Assembly (NCBI RefSeq): GCF_000426645.1
Contig: NZ_AUFT01000015.1
Span: 142,444-206,443 of the forward strand
Direction of reading: 5' to 3'
Length of the DNA: 64,000 bases
From: Nakamurella lactea DSM 19367
GTDB lineage: Bacteria; Actinomycetota; Actinomycetes; Mycobacteriales; Nakamurellaceae
Shown: in pieces, positions 1-8,898 of the stretch
Layout of the letters: every line of letters begins with the position of its first letter
Position numbering within the stretch: the first letter of the stretch is position 1
Translations under genes and position numbers: made by a program
The notes under the pieces: generated by a model
Database searches by the model: none
The model's input: only the letters and a program-made list of their open reading frames with translations
What the model was told of the DNA's origin: nothing

Positions 1-121
1 AGGCGGAGAGTTTCGCGTTCTGGAAGCTAAATAGCCTTCTCTTCTACAATGGACCGAGTCTCTCGTTGCCCTGTAGAGTATGCTATTTTATTTTGGCCCT
101 AGTTCGCCGGAGGGAGCGACT

Positions 122-1516
122 GTGGACGACGAATCGGCGGGGGCGTCGACACTCACCCCGGCACCCAAGCGCGCTGCGGTCCTGTGTGCCCAGATCGAAG
201 ACGAGATCATTTCCGCCAACCTAGGTTCCGGCCACCTGCTCGGTTCTGAGAGTGAGCTATCCCAGCGGTACGACGTCAGCAAAGCGGTGGTCCGGGAAGC
301 GGTTCGACTGCTCGAACACCGACGGGCGGCGGTCGCCAAACGCGGCCGCAACGGCGGGATCTTCGTACTGGCCTCGGCGCGCGATATGGCCATCAGCCTG
401 GTTTGCAACTACATCGACTTCGCCGGGGTCTCGACGCGCGAATTGAACGAGCTGCGCGGACCGTTGGAGGTGTTGGCGGTGGAACGGGCCGCCGAGCACA
501 TCGACGACGACGACATCACGAAACTGCGTGCCCTACTGCGCACCTCCCGCGGCGGCGGGCGGCCCTGGCTCAACATGCACCGAGCCCTGGTGGCGGCATC
601 GAAGAACCCGGCGCTGGATGTTCTGCTTGGTGCGATCCTGGATTCCATCTGGAAGCGGGTTCCTGTGGGCATCATCGCCCCGAAGGGAACCGACGACGAC
701 CACACTGCCATCGTAGAGGCGATCATCGCCGGGCGGGCGGCCGATGCCGCCGTGCTGATGCGCGAGCACCTGAACACACTGGCACGACAGACCACCCGCG
801 GAACGGTGACTACCCCGCGACCGATGGCCAAATTGCCGGCGCGTCTGGCAGAGGCGATCGCCCGGGAGATCCACTCGGGTGGCCACGTTCCCGGCGACGT
901 CCTCGGTTCGGAGGCCGATCTGCTGGAGCAGCACGGAGTCAGCCGGGGAGTGCTGCGGGAGGCCGTGCGGATCCTGGAGCACCACGGCGTCGCGGCGATG
1001 CATCGTGGCCCGGGCGGCGGGCTGGTAGTTGGTCGGATGAGCTCGGCCCGGGCAGCGCAGGCGGTACGCCGGTATCTGGACATGATGGACATCCCGTCCG
1101 GGAGCCTGTCCGAGGTCCGCAACGCAATCGAGTTGGCAACTGTTGAGTACGCCACCATGCGGCTGTCCGACCAGGACCGCAAAACCCTGTTGCAGCACCT
1201 GGAGTTCGAAGACGCCGAGCGCAGCGACCAGCTAGAGATCGGCTACCAGTTCCATCGAGTGCTCTCTCGAATGACCGACAACCGCGCCATCGAACTGTTG
1301 GCCGACGTGCTCAGCAGCGTCCAGGGCGCCCGGGTCAGCGAGAAGGGGGATCCCGGCGCGCTGCTAGACGCCATGCACCGCGCGCACGGCCGGATTGCCC
1401 AGGCGATGTTGGACGGCGACGTGGCGGTCGCCCGGCGCCGGATGACGCGACATCTGCAGGACGGAGTCGATCCATTGGTCGGGCCAAGCCGGAGCACGGG
1501 CGGGTCGGCCGCGTGA
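122..1516 (+). CDS. Tandem (double) FadR/GntR-family transcriptional regulator
   Basis: Predicted ligand-responsive DNA-binding regulator of the surrounding acyl-CoA genes. The 464-residue chain is two complete FadR-type regulators in series. Winged helix 1 is at about residues 15-80 (DVSKAVVREAVRLLEH) and is followed by an FCD-type helical domain to about 220. Winged helix 2 is at about 235-305 (GVSRGVLREAVRILEH) and is followed by a second FCD domain with a YQFHRVL motif. A usual family member is about 220-250 residues, so this is a duplication-fusion. I chose GTG at 122 because GGAGGG (109-114) sits 7 nt upstream; an ATG at 80 is also open. The stop overlaps the next start (GTGA), so it is coupled to the thioesterase. 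The ligand is unknown; an acyl-CoA or carboxylate is an inference from context. Confidence 0.85.
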   Translation: MDDESAGASTLTPAPKRAAVLCAQIEDEIISANLGSGHLLGSESELSQRYDVSKAVVREAVRLLEHRRAAVAKRGRNGGIFVLASARDMAISLVCNYIDFAGVSTRELNELRGPLEVLAVERAAEHIDDDDITKLRALLRTSRGGGRPWLNMHRALVAASKNPALDVLLGAILDSIWKRVPVGIIAPKGTDDDHTAIVEAIIAGRAADAAVLMREHLNTLARQTTRGTVTTPRPMAKLPARLAEAIAREIHSGGHVPGDVLGSEADLLEQHGVSRGVLREAVRILEHHGVAAMHRGPGGGLVVGRMSSARAAQAVRRYLDMMDIPSGSLSEVRNAIELATVEYATMRLSDQDRKTLLQHLEFEDAERSDQLEIGYQFHRVLSRMTDNRAIELLADVLSSVQGARVSEKGDPGALLDAMHRAHGRIAQAMLDGDVAVARRRMTRHLQDGVDPLVGPSRSTGGSAA

Positions 1517-2364
1517 GCGCACTGACAGACATCCTGTCCGTGCGGCGGCTCGGACCCGGACAATTCACGGCCATCCCGCGCACCCTTGGCCGCGGCGGTC
1601 GCCTCTACGGCGGCGAACTGGCCTCTCAGGCGCTCATGGCCGCCAGCGCAACGGTTCCCGATGACCGCACCAATCATTCCCTGCACGTGCGATTCCTGCG
1701 CCCGGGGCGGCTGGACGAACCGTTGAACATTGCCGTCGCCCCGCTGCACGACGGCGGCTCCTTCAGCGTGCGCACCGTCACCGTCGCCCAGCAGGGCACT
1801 CTGGCCCTGCACGTATCCGCCTCGTTCCACGTCGCCGAGGACGGTTTCCGACATACCGATCCCGACGAAGAACCGGTACCCGATCTGGCCACCGCCTGGC
1901 CGGCGGCAGATGTCGCGGAGTTAGCCGGAGGCCCGACCTCGGACTGGATCCTGCGGCTGCTCAAGTGGTTTCCCCTGGAATTCTCCTTCCCCCGCCCGCC
2001 GACCCGCTTAGACAGCAGGCCAGAAACGGTCCTGCCGCCACGTGAGCAGATGTGGATCCGCATCCCAGAGCTGCCGACCAACGCTGCGCGGATCGGTGCC
2101 CTTGTGTACGCCTCCGACCTCGGGCTGATGGGGGCAGCAGCGTTGCCGCACGGGCACACCATTCCCGGCAGGGGGATTCGGGGCACGTCGCTGGAGCACA
2201 TCGTGTGGTGTCACCGGCCGGATCTGCTGGTCGGCTGGCTGTTGTTCGATCATCTCAGCCCGTGGGCCGACCGGGGACGAGCCTTGTGCCGCAGCACGGT
2301 GCGCTCCCCCGACGGACAGGCTGTCGCCACCATCACCCAGGAGGCCCTGATCCGTCGTTCCTGA
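1513..2364 (+). CDS. Acyl-CoA thioesterase II-like (TesB, double hot-dog) protein
   Basis: Probably hydrolyses acyl-CoA to free acid and CoA, which would release CoA when intermediates accumulate. The 283-residue length fits the TesB double hot-dog family. The N-terminal half has the typical LYGGELASQALMAA and HSLHVRFLRPG segments, and the C-terminal half has SLEHIVWCHRPDLLVGWLLF followed by a CRSTVRSPDGQAVATITQE strand set. The GTG start overlaps the regulator stop by 4 nt, so the two are almost certainly cotranscribed. It ends 24 nt before the convergent enoyl-CoA hydratase. The family is well supported; the actual acyl-CoA substrate cannot be read from the sequence. Confidence 0.85.
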   Translation: MSALTDILSVRRLGPGQFTAIPRTLGRGGRLYGGELASQALMAASATVPDDRTNHSLHVRFLRPGRLDEPLNIAVAPLHDGGSFSVRTVTVAQQGTLALHVSASFHVAEDGFRHTDPDEEPVPDLATAWPAADVAELAGGPTSDWILRLLKWFPLEFSFPRPPTRLDSRPETVLPPREQMWIRIPELPTNAARIGALVYASDLGLMGAAALPHGHTIPGRGIRGTSLEHIVWCHRPDLLVGWLLFDHLSPWADRGRALCRSTVRSPDGQAVATITQEALIRRS

Positions 2365-2388
2365 CGCCGGCGCCCCGGACGGCGGGCG

Positions 2389-3198
2389 CTACGATTCGGG
2401 CGCCGTCCAGTCTGACGGCAACGGGGGCGGCAGCCCCAGCCGACGATTCGGGTTACCGCGCAACTCACGGAACTCGGCGCGATCCAAGGCAATCCGGGTG
2501 TAGCCCATCGCCCGCCGCACTGCCTCCGGGTAACTGCCCTGCAGGTCCCGCTGGAACTGCTGTTTGATCATCGCCATCGACCAGGGGCTGATAGTCCCGG
2601 CCAGCTCGGATGCGTACTCTAGGGCCCGCCCCTGCACCCGGCCCGGTTCGGTCACCTCCGACACCAGGCCGATCCGCGACGCCTCGTCGGCCCCGACCTT
2701 GCGCGAGGACAACAGCAGGTCAATCGCCACCCCAGGGGAACAGGTGTGTGTCAACAACCACGAGAGGCCGCGTTCGGCCACCAGCCCCAACCGCGAGTAG
2801 GCCGTGGAGAAGGTGACGTCGGCGGCGGCAAACCGCACATCGCAGGAGAGTGCGATGACCATGGCGATGCCTGCGCAGTTACCACCTATTGCGGCGATCA
2901 CCGGTTTCGGGATCCGCCGCGGCACGTCCCAACGCCCGATGTCCTCCGGGATCTGCGGCGGAGCGGGATGGTTTGCGAGTTCGGCCAGCCGCTTCCGGTC
3001 GGCACCCACCGACCAGTGGTCGCCCGACCCGGCCACAACGATCGCTCGGACCGACGGATCCCGGCCGGCGTCGACCAGCAGGTCGGCAAACAGTTCCGTC
3101 ATGGCCGGGGTGAAAGCGTTGCGCCGATCGGGCCGGTTGAGGGTCAATTGCCTGACGGGGCCGTGGTTCTCGACCAGGACGGTTGGCTCCGGAGTCAT
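2389..3198 (-). CDS. Enoyl-CoA hydratase/isomerase (crotonase) family protein
   Basis: Crotonase-fold enzyme, probably hydrating a 2-enoyl-CoA in the pathway fed by the upstream ligase and CoA-transferase. Of 269 residues, LTLNRPDRRNAF marks the N-terminus, HWSVGADRKRL is the first oxyanion-hole segment (usual AFCAGAD changed to HWSVGAD) and GGNCAGIAMVIAL is the second. GLVAERGLSWLL carries an acidic residue at a usual catalytic position. The ATG at 3198 overlaps the CoA-transferase stop (ATGA), making it the last gene of a six-gene minus-strand operon. Isomerase or hydrolase activity is possible, since crotonases diversify on the same fold. Confidence 0.85.
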   Translation of the reverse strand: MTPEPTVLVENHGPVRQLTLNRPDRRNAFTPAMTELFADLLVDAGRDPSVRAIVVAGSGDHWSVGADRKRLAELANHPAPPQIPEDIGRWDVPRRIPKPVIAAIGGNCAGIAMVIALSCDVRFAAADVTFSTAYSRLGLVAERGLSWLLTHTCSPGVAIDLLLSSRKVGADEASRIGLVSEVTEPGRVQGRALEYASELAGTISPWSMAMIKQQFQRDLQGSYPEAVRRAMGYTRIALDRAEFRELRGNPNRRLGLPPPLPSDWTAPES

Positions 3199-4484
3199 CG
3201 GCCCTCCTCCCGGGAACTGCCGAGGCCGATTGCACCGGAGTCGACCATCCGGGTGATGGCCGAGCCATTCAGGCCGAGCAGGTCCCGCAGGATCTCCTCG
3301 GTATGCCCCCCGACCGGCGGGAGTGGCAACACCGGCGCGGCCACGCCGTCTATCAGGACCGGCTGCCGTACAGCCGGCACCGAACCACCCAGCGGGTGCC
3401 GATAGTGCCGGACCAGACGGCGGTGCCGCACCTGAGGGTCGGCCAGCACTTGTTCTATGTCCAGCACCGGAGCACATACCAGACCGGCTTCGTCCAGCAA
3501 CTCGCACCACTGCGCGCAGGTCCTGGCCCCGAAGTGTTCTTCCAAGGTACGCAGCAGTTCGGCCTTGCCCGCCAACCGCTCCTCCCGGCAAGCGAACCGC
3601 GTCGCCAGGTCCTCGCGGTCGATCGCCCGGCAGAGCAGGGCGAACCTGGCATCGGTGGAGGCCTGCACCATGATGATGCCGTCCTGGCAGCGGATCGGCC
3701 CGCCGATCGGCACCGCCGTACTCTCGTTGCCTGCCCGGGTCGGCACCAGTCCGCTCAACAGGTACTCCTGGGTGCGGTGCGCCATCGCCGAGATCGCTAC
3801 ATCCAGCAGCGATACATCTAGGTGCACACCGCTTCCGCCCGCCTTGACGCCGACTAGAGCGGCCAGGATGGCGGCCGCCGCCTGTTGCCCGGCCAGGATG
3901 TCCACTGCGTAGAAGCCGGCACGCTGACCGTCACTGTCAGCTGGCCCGGTCAACGACATCATCCCCGATCTGGCCTGGACTACTGTGTCCACCGCGGCTC
4001 TGTCCCGGTGCGGCCCATCCTGTCCGTACCCGGAGATCGAGCAATACACCAGCGCCGGGTTCACTGTGCGCAGCGACTCAGCATCCAGTCCGTAGCGGTG
4101 CAGCGAGCCGACCTTGTAGTTCTCGATTAGCACGTCGCTGATGGCTGCCAAATCTCGGATCACCCGTTGGCCATCCGGCAGGCTGTGGTCCACCTGGAGG
4201 CTCCGCTTGCCGCGGTTCACTGTGGAAAACAGCGATGATTCGTCGCGCATCTGCCCCGCGTCGCTGGTCACGTACGGTGGTCCGAGCTGTCGGACGTAGT
4301 CGCCTCCGCCGGTGCGTTCGATCTTGATCACGTCGGCCCCCCACTCGGCGAGCGTCTGCGCTGCCAGCGGCGCGGCCACCGCCCGTCCCATCTCCAGCAC
4401 CCGGATGCCGGCCAGCGGACCTACTATGGCACCGGGGGTTTCGGCGGTGTCAGAGTCGGCGGCAACAGGGTGGGGGGAGCGCAT
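3195..4484 (-). CDS. Class III (CaiB/BaiF) CoA-transferase
   Basis: Transfers CoA from an acyl-CoA donor to a carboxylic acid. The 429-residue length is typical. It has the family start PLAGIRVLEMGRAVAAPLAA, the WGADVIKIERTGGGDYVR segment, the NRGKRSLQVD segment and ISGYGQDGP. The Asp in AVDILAGQQAA is the probable catalytic aspartate. The best in-frame start is ATG 4484, which lies inside the upstream ligase gene (61-nt overlap); no good start exists between 4424 and the conserved PLAGIRVLEMG. It is coupled downstream to the crotonase. Its place next to an ADP-forming ligase suggests two routes to the same thioester, or activation of a second acid. The substrate is unknown. Confidence 0.85.
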   Translation of the reverse strand: MRSPHPVAADSDTAETPGAIVGPLAGIRVLEMGRAVAAPLAAQTLAEWGADVIKIERTGGGDYVRQLGPPYVTSDAGQMRDESSLFSTVNRGKRSLQVDHSLPDGQRVIRDLAAISDVLIENYKVGSLHRYGLDAESLRTVNPALVYCSISGYGQDGPHRDRAAVDTVVQARSGMMSLTGPADSDGQRAGFYAVDILAGQQAAAAILAALVGVKAGGSGVHLDVSLLDVAISAMAHRTQEYLLSGLVPTRAGNESTAVPIGGPIRCQDGIIMVQASTDARFALLCRAIDREDLATRFACREERLAGKAELLRTLEEHFGARTCAQWCELLDEAGLVCAPVLDIEQVLADPQVRHRRLVRHYRHPLGGSVPAVRQPVLIDGVAAPVLPLPPVGGHTEEILRDLLGLNGSAITRMVDSGAIGLGSSREEGR

Positions 4485-6562
4485 GTCTGACTGTCCGTTC
4501 TGCGTAGGAGTGCGTCCAGGGCGACGAGGCTTCCGTCCTCGCCGACCGCCAGTGGGTTGATCTCGCACTCGATGACGCCGGGGTCGGTCCGCATGAGAGC
4601 GGCCATGGCGTCCATCACAGCCACAACGCTGTCCGCCTCCGCCTCGCTCAGACCGCGGTGGTGGCCAACCAGGCGACCGTCGCACAGGGACCGCACGGCA
4701 TCTGCGAAGTCGGCGGTGGTCCCGGTGGCCAGCACCGTTGCCACGCGGTCGACAATCTCCACCAGTCGCCCGCCAAGTCCGACAGTCAGCACCGGACCGA
4801 AGTCTGGATGCCGGGTGGCACCCACCATCAGCTCGACCCGGGTGCCGGAATGCATCGGTTGCATCAAGATCACTCCGTCGCCGGGGCCGAAACGACGCAA
4901 GTCGTCTAGGGCAGCGAACGCCTCGTCGACGGCTGCCGCTGAAACGAGGTTCAGGCGGACCGCCCCTGCCTCGCTCTTGTGCGGCAACCAGCCGGCGCTG
5001 AGCTTCAGCACTACCGCGCCATCGGTCTCATGGAACCGCTCAGCTGCCTGTGCCGTGGTGTGTACCTGCCAGGACGGGATCACCGGCACCCCGATCGATT
5101 CCAGTAGCGGCAGTGTCTGGTCCTCGACCAGTGTCACCGGTTCACTCCAGTCGTCCACTGGCGACATCGCCATCGCGATCTCTGGTGCCCTGTCTATTGC
5201 CCGTATCTGGTTGATGCCGTGGCTCACAGCCAACACCGGCGAGAAGGGATGCCTGAACGCCGGAACACCGGCCTCGACCAGGAGCGGCACGCTGGCCTCG
5301 TCAGCCCACACCAGGATCGGCACTCCGTGCTCGGCGGCGATCCACGGCAGGAAGCTGCGGGCCGCGTCGATCTGGCTGGGCGGGATCCCGCCGAGTACCA
5401 CGGCGTCGAACTCCTTGCTGGCAACGACCTCCGTGATCACGTCACGGAGCAGCCTGGCGTCGTTGACCACCTGCCCGGTGTAGTCGATGGGGTTCATCAC
5501 GGAGCCGTAGGCCGGGATCCGGCGGCCCAGCGCCATGGCCAGTTCCGGCGAGGTCTCCGGGATCTGCAGGCCCAGACGCTCGGCCTCGTCGGTGAGCATG
5601 ACACCGATCCCCCCGCTCGCCGACAGTATCGCCACCCTGGGTCCGACCGGTGGGGTCACTGCCAGCCCGCCGGCGATGTCGACCAGTTGCAACGGATCGG
5701 CGACCCGCAGCACCCCTGCCTGAGCGAACGCGGCGTCCAGCACTCGGTCGTCGACCGCCAGCACACCGGTATGGCTGGCAGCTGCAGCCGCGGCCCGGCG
5801 CCCGCGGCCGGCTTTGAAGGCGACCACCTTGGTGCCCGATCTCAGGGCCCGCAGGGCAGCTTCATGCCAGCGTCGCCCGTTCCGCAGCCCCTCCAGATGC
5901 ACCAGCACCACGTCGATCTCGATATCCGCTGTGACCAGGTCCAACAGGTCGGCGACGTCGACGTCCGCCTCGTTGCCTCCGGTCAGCAGATACGAGACAC
6001 CAATGCCCTGGTGCTGCGCCTGGGCGAAAAGGCGGGCACCCACCGCCCCACTCTGGGCGACGATCGCCACTCGACCGGACCGGTAAAAGTCGGCGACCGG
6101 CACGAAGGTCCCGAACAACCGGTTGCGGGTGTTGATCACTCCGACACAGTTCGGGCCCAGCACCCGCACGCCCGCCTGCCGGGCCCTGTCCATCAGCTCC
6201 TGTTGTGCACGTAGCCCTTCCGGGCCGGTCTCGGCGAAACCGGCGGAAAGGATCACCAAGCAGCGTGCCCCGGCCTCGATCGCCTCCCCGGCGGCGGTCA
6301 ACACCTGGCTGGCTGCAACCGCCAGGAACACCAACTCCGGCCGTTCTGGCAGGTCCGCCAGCCGGGCGTATGCCCGGTCACCCTGCACCTCCGGGCTGCC
6401 AGGGTTCACCGGGTAGACCCTGCCGGTAAAGCCACGACGCGTCTGTCCGTAGACCCGGCCGCCGATCCGCTGTTCGTTCCCGGAAGCGCCGACCACCGCG
6501 ACAGTCTCCGGCCAGAGCAGGGATCCGAGCTCGGATTCCGCCGGCGACTTCTGCTGCACCAC
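4424..6562 (-). CDS. ADP-forming acyl-CoA synthetase (CoA-binding/ATP-grasp fusion)
   Basis: Ligates a carboxylic acid to CoA using ATP, giving ADP and phosphate by succinyl-CoA-synthetase-like chemistry. The 712 residues carry an N-terminal CoA-binding Rossmann domain (VAVVGASGNEQRIGGRVYGQ, about 18-37), a ligase region with the phosphohistidine loop ASHTGVLA, and a C-terminal ATP-grasp domain (VVLKLSAGWLPHKSEAGAV; ECEINPLAV). There is no acetyltransferase domain, unlike some homologues. The start is GTG 6562 (a second GTG follows directly), preceded by AGGAA/GGGGA. It begins 70 nt after the transporter lipoprotein gene, so import and activation are probably one transcriptional unit. Substrate unknown; acetate is unlikely given the surroundings (inference). 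Confidence 0.85.
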   Translation of the reverse strand: MVQQKSPAESELGSLLWPETVAVVGASGNEQRIGGRVYGQTRRGFTGRVYPVNPGSPEVQGDRAYARLADLPERPELVFLAVAASQVLTAAGEAIEAGARCLVILSAGFAETGPEGLRAQQELMDRARQAGVRVLGPNCVGVINTRNRLFGTFVPVADFYRSGRVAIVAQSGAVGARLFAQAQHQGIGVSYLLTGGNEADVDVADLLDLVTADIEIDVVLVHLEGLRNGRRWHEAALRALRSGTKVVAFKAGRGRRAAAAAASHTGVLAVDDRVLDAAFAQAGVLRVADPLQLVDIAGGLAVTPPVGPRVAILSASGGIGVMLTDEAERLGLQIPETSPELAMALGRRIPAYGSVMNPIDYTGQVVNDARLLRDVITEVVASKEFDAVVLGGIPPSQIDAARSFLPWIAAEHGVPILVWADEASVPLLVEAGVPAFRHPFSPVLAVSHGINQIRAIDRAPEIAMAMSPVDDWSEPVTLVEDQTLPLLESIGVPVIPSWQVHTTAQAAERFHETDGAVVLKLSAGWLPHKSEAGAVRLNLVSAAAVDEAFAALDDLRRFGPGDGVILMQPMHSGTRVELMVGATRHPDFGPVLTVGLGGRLVEIVDRVATVLATGTTADFADAVRSLCDGRLVGHHRGLSEAEADSVVAVMDAMAALMRTDPGVIECEINPLAVGEDGSLVALDALLRRTDSQTCAPPTLLPPTLTPPKPPVP

Positions 6563-6632
6563 AACTATTCCCCTGTTCCTTCCGTGATCGGTCGCGGCCG
6601 GTACCCGGCCGCATGCGATCGTGACCTTCCGG

Positions 6633-7910
6633 TCAGCCGGCGGCGACGCCCAAAGCCTCGTACATCAGTGACTGGTCGACCACCTTGTCCTCTGGGATCG
6701 GCTGGTCGTACTTGAGCACGCCCAACTCGATAAAGGCCTGCTGCAGCAGATCGGTGGTGCCGTCGCGGATCAACCAGTCGAAGATCGGCTCCGGTGTCTT
6801 GGCCAGCGCCTCCGGCTTGCTGTCCATCACGGTGGCGAGTTCTGCCACGAAGTCGGCGTTGTCCTTCCACCCGGGCCGGAAATAGGTGAATTGGGTGCGG
6901 GCGATCGCTCGCATCAGGGCAACGCCGGCCGGCCTGTTGGCTTCAAGCAGACTCGGCCCCGCGACGCAGCCATACAGGCTGGAGCCCACAGGTACTACGC
7001 TGCCGAGAAACTCGAACTCGGTGCTGCCGTCTTCCTTCATCAACGTCAGCCATGCCGGGGTGGTCAGTACCCCTGCGTCGATCACACCGTTCTGCAACGC
7101 GAGCGACATGTCTGTGGACGGCACTTGGGTGATGGTCACGTCCTTCAGCGACAGCCCAGCGCCCTCAAGCATCTGCTTCAGCCTGGCCATCGACGAGGTA
7201 GTGGCACCCAACGCTGAGCCGATGGTGCCGCCCTTCAGCTTTTCCAGAGTCATCCCCGGCCGGCCCCACAGACCGCCGTACTCGCCCTCAGGCTCGTAGT
7301 ACTTGTTGAGTACCCATTTGACGTCGAAACCCTGTTCGATGGCATTGAAGTAGGACGAGTGAGGTCCCGAGCAGGCCAGATCGAGCTCGCCGGAGGCGAT
7401 CATTGGCAGCGCGTCTGTGAACGGCAACGTGACGGTCGAGATGTCGAGATTCTCCGCCACGAACTCGCCCTTCTCGATGGCCATCATGTACAGGCCGTTG
7501 GTCTCCACACTCGCATCGCCGAACGAGACCTTCAAGGATGTCTTCTCCGCCAGCGGTTGCGCGGCCGGGGCGCCGGCGCTACAGACCGGGGACTCCGAGC
7601 CCACGGCGGTGTCGATCACCAGGGACTCGCATCCGGCGACCGTGGAGATACCGGGCGCCGCACCGGAATCGCCGGTCGCGCCGGCACCACCGGACGCAGT
7701 TCCTGCCCCGGACGTTTGGACAGCCGACCCGGATCCGTTTTCCGCCAACGATTGTGCGGTCGTGTCCGCCGCCGAGCTGTCCACGCCACTCGACGATCCC
7801 TGGGCGGTGGACCCCTGGGGCTGGCCGTCGTCAGTGTCGCTGCCACAGGAGGCCAGCAGCAGGAGCGGAACGACGGCGGCGGCCACCGTCCGGAGAATTC
7901 TTGACTTCAT
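6633..7910 (-). CDS. ABC transporter substrate-binding lipoprotein, NitT/TauT type
   Basis: Extracytoplasmic solute receptor for the importer encoded upstream. The N-terminus is a lipoprotein signal: positive MKSR, a hydrophobic stretch, then lipobox LLASC with the lipidated Cys at residue 22. A Gly/Ser/Ala-rich linker of about 80 residues follows. The mature domain (KTSLKVSFGDASVETNGLYM, ASGELDLACSGPHSSYF) resembles NMT1/SsuA-like binding proteins. The family binds nitrate, sulfonates, taurine, thiamin precursors or aromatic carboxylates; here the downstream acyl-CoA genes favour a carboxylate (inference). I chose ATG 7910; an in-frame ATG at 7922 would add four residues. Confidence 0.85.
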   Translation of the reverse strand: MKSRILRTVAAAVVPLLLLASCGSDTDDGQPQGSTAQGSSSGVDSSAADTTAQSLAENGSGSAVQTSGAGTASGGAGATGDSGAAPGISTVAGCESLVIDTAVGSESPVCSAGAPAAQPLAEKTSLKVSFGDASVETNGLYMMAIEKGEFVAENLDISTVTLPFTDALPMIASGELDLACSGPHSSYFNAIEQGFDVKWVLNKYYEPEGEYGGLWGRPGMTLEKLKGGTIGSALGATTSSMARLKQMLEGAGLSLKDVTITQVPSTDMSLALQNGVIDAGVLTTPAWLTLMKEDGSTEFEFLGSVVPVGSSLYGCVAGPSLLEANRPAGVALMRAIARTQFTYFRPGWKDNADFVAELATVMDSKPEALAKTPEPIFDWLIRDGTTDLLQQAFIELGVLKYDQPIPEDKVVDQSLMYEALGVAAG

Positions 7911-8004
7911 GGTCCATCCCATCTCTGATCGTGACTGTCCAACCGCCGGGGGGTCCCGGTGGGTACTCGTGTGCTGCGATCGATACTGAGTCGTTCGCCG
8001 GTGG

Positions 8005-8898
8005 TCAGCCGCCCAATCCACGGAGCCGGGCTCGGTCCGCAGCCATCCACGGCGTGGCCCACCGCCCCAGCCCGGTGACCACCGCAGCCAGAATCACGCC
8101 CATCAGGGCCACCAGCAGGATCCCGGCATACATCCAGCCGTAGATGAACAGCGCCCTCGAGTGAAAGATGAGGTACCCAAGCCCCGAGTCGCCGACAACA
8201 AACTCGGCGGCGACGATCACCAGGATGGCGATCGTCATCCCCACTCGGAGGCTGACGAACAGGTTCGGCAGCGCTGCCGGGATCGTCACGTGCCGCAGGG
8301 TGGCCACCCGGCCCAGGCCCAGCGACTGGGCCGACTCACCGAAACCGCCCGGGATCGATACCACCGCCTCCATCGTGCCGATCCACACGAAGAAGAAGAC
8401 CGTCACAGCGATCAGCGCGATCATCGGCGGTTCCCCGAAGCCGAGGATCGACAAGAACACCGGCAGCAGCGTGATCTTTGGGACCACATACAAGCCGTTG
8501 AGCGTCGGTTCCAGCGCAGCCCGGATCCGCGGACTGGTACCCATAACCACGCCGACAAAAAGACCGACCGCGGCTCCGATCGGATACCCGATGAGGATCC
8601 GCCGTAGGGTGGCCCAGACGTGACGCTGCAATTCGCCGTCGCGGGCCAGGTTCACCATCTCCCCCAGCGCAGTGGTCGGCGCCGGGAACGTGCGGTGATC
8701 GATCAGTCCCGTCCGTGAACTGACCTCCCACAGGGCCAGCAGTACCAACGGGACACCGATGGCCAACCCAGTGTTAATCAACCGGTGACGACGCTCATAA
8801 ACCCGTTGACCCTGGATCGATCGCGCCGGCTGGCGGCGCAGTGCAACAACAAAGTCGTCGCGCACCGGCGTGGTGTCGGAACTCATGCCTGCGCTCAC
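8005..8898 (-). CDS. ABC transporter permease, NitT/TauT (SsuC-like) family
   Basis: Inner-membrane channel subunit of the importer. Its 297 residues have a cytoplasmic N-terminus, about six hydrophobic segments (for example NTGLAIGVPLVLLALWEV, MIALIAVTVFFFVWIG, ILVIVAAEFVV) and the EAA coupling loop (ESAQSLGLGRVATLRHVTIP) that docks on the ATPase. The GTG at 8898 overlaps the ATPase stop as GTGA and has AAGGG just upstream; ATG 8886 is an alternative but has no ribosome-binding site. Gene order is ATPase, permease, binding protein, then the CoA ligase. A single permease gene implies a homodimer. Confidence 0.88.
   Translation of the reverse strand: MSAGMSSDTTPVRDDFVVALRRQPARSIQGQRVYERRHRLINTGLAIGVPLVLLALWEVSSRTGLIDHRTFPAPTTALGEMVNLARDGELQRHVWATLRRILIGYPIGAAVGLFVGVVMGTSPRIRAALEPTLNGLYVVPKITLLPVFLSILGFGEPPMIALIAVTVFFFVWIGTMEAVVSIPGGFGESAQSLGLGRVATLRHVTIPAALPNLFVSLRVGMTIAILVIVAAEFVVGDSGLGYLIFHSRALFIYGWMYAGILLVALMGVILAAVVTGLGRWATPWMAADRARLRGLGG

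Noticed and set aside
122..1516. Two adjacent regulator genes joined by a sequencing error
   Set aside because: The frame is continuous with no stop or shift near the junction (about codon 230) and the linker reads normally, so a genuine fusion is simpler.
2377..2408. Terminator hairpin (GGACGGCG / CGCCGTCC) at the thioesterase end
   Set aside because: The stem is only 8 bp with a 16-nt loop and lies partly in the convergent hydratase gene; too weak to list.
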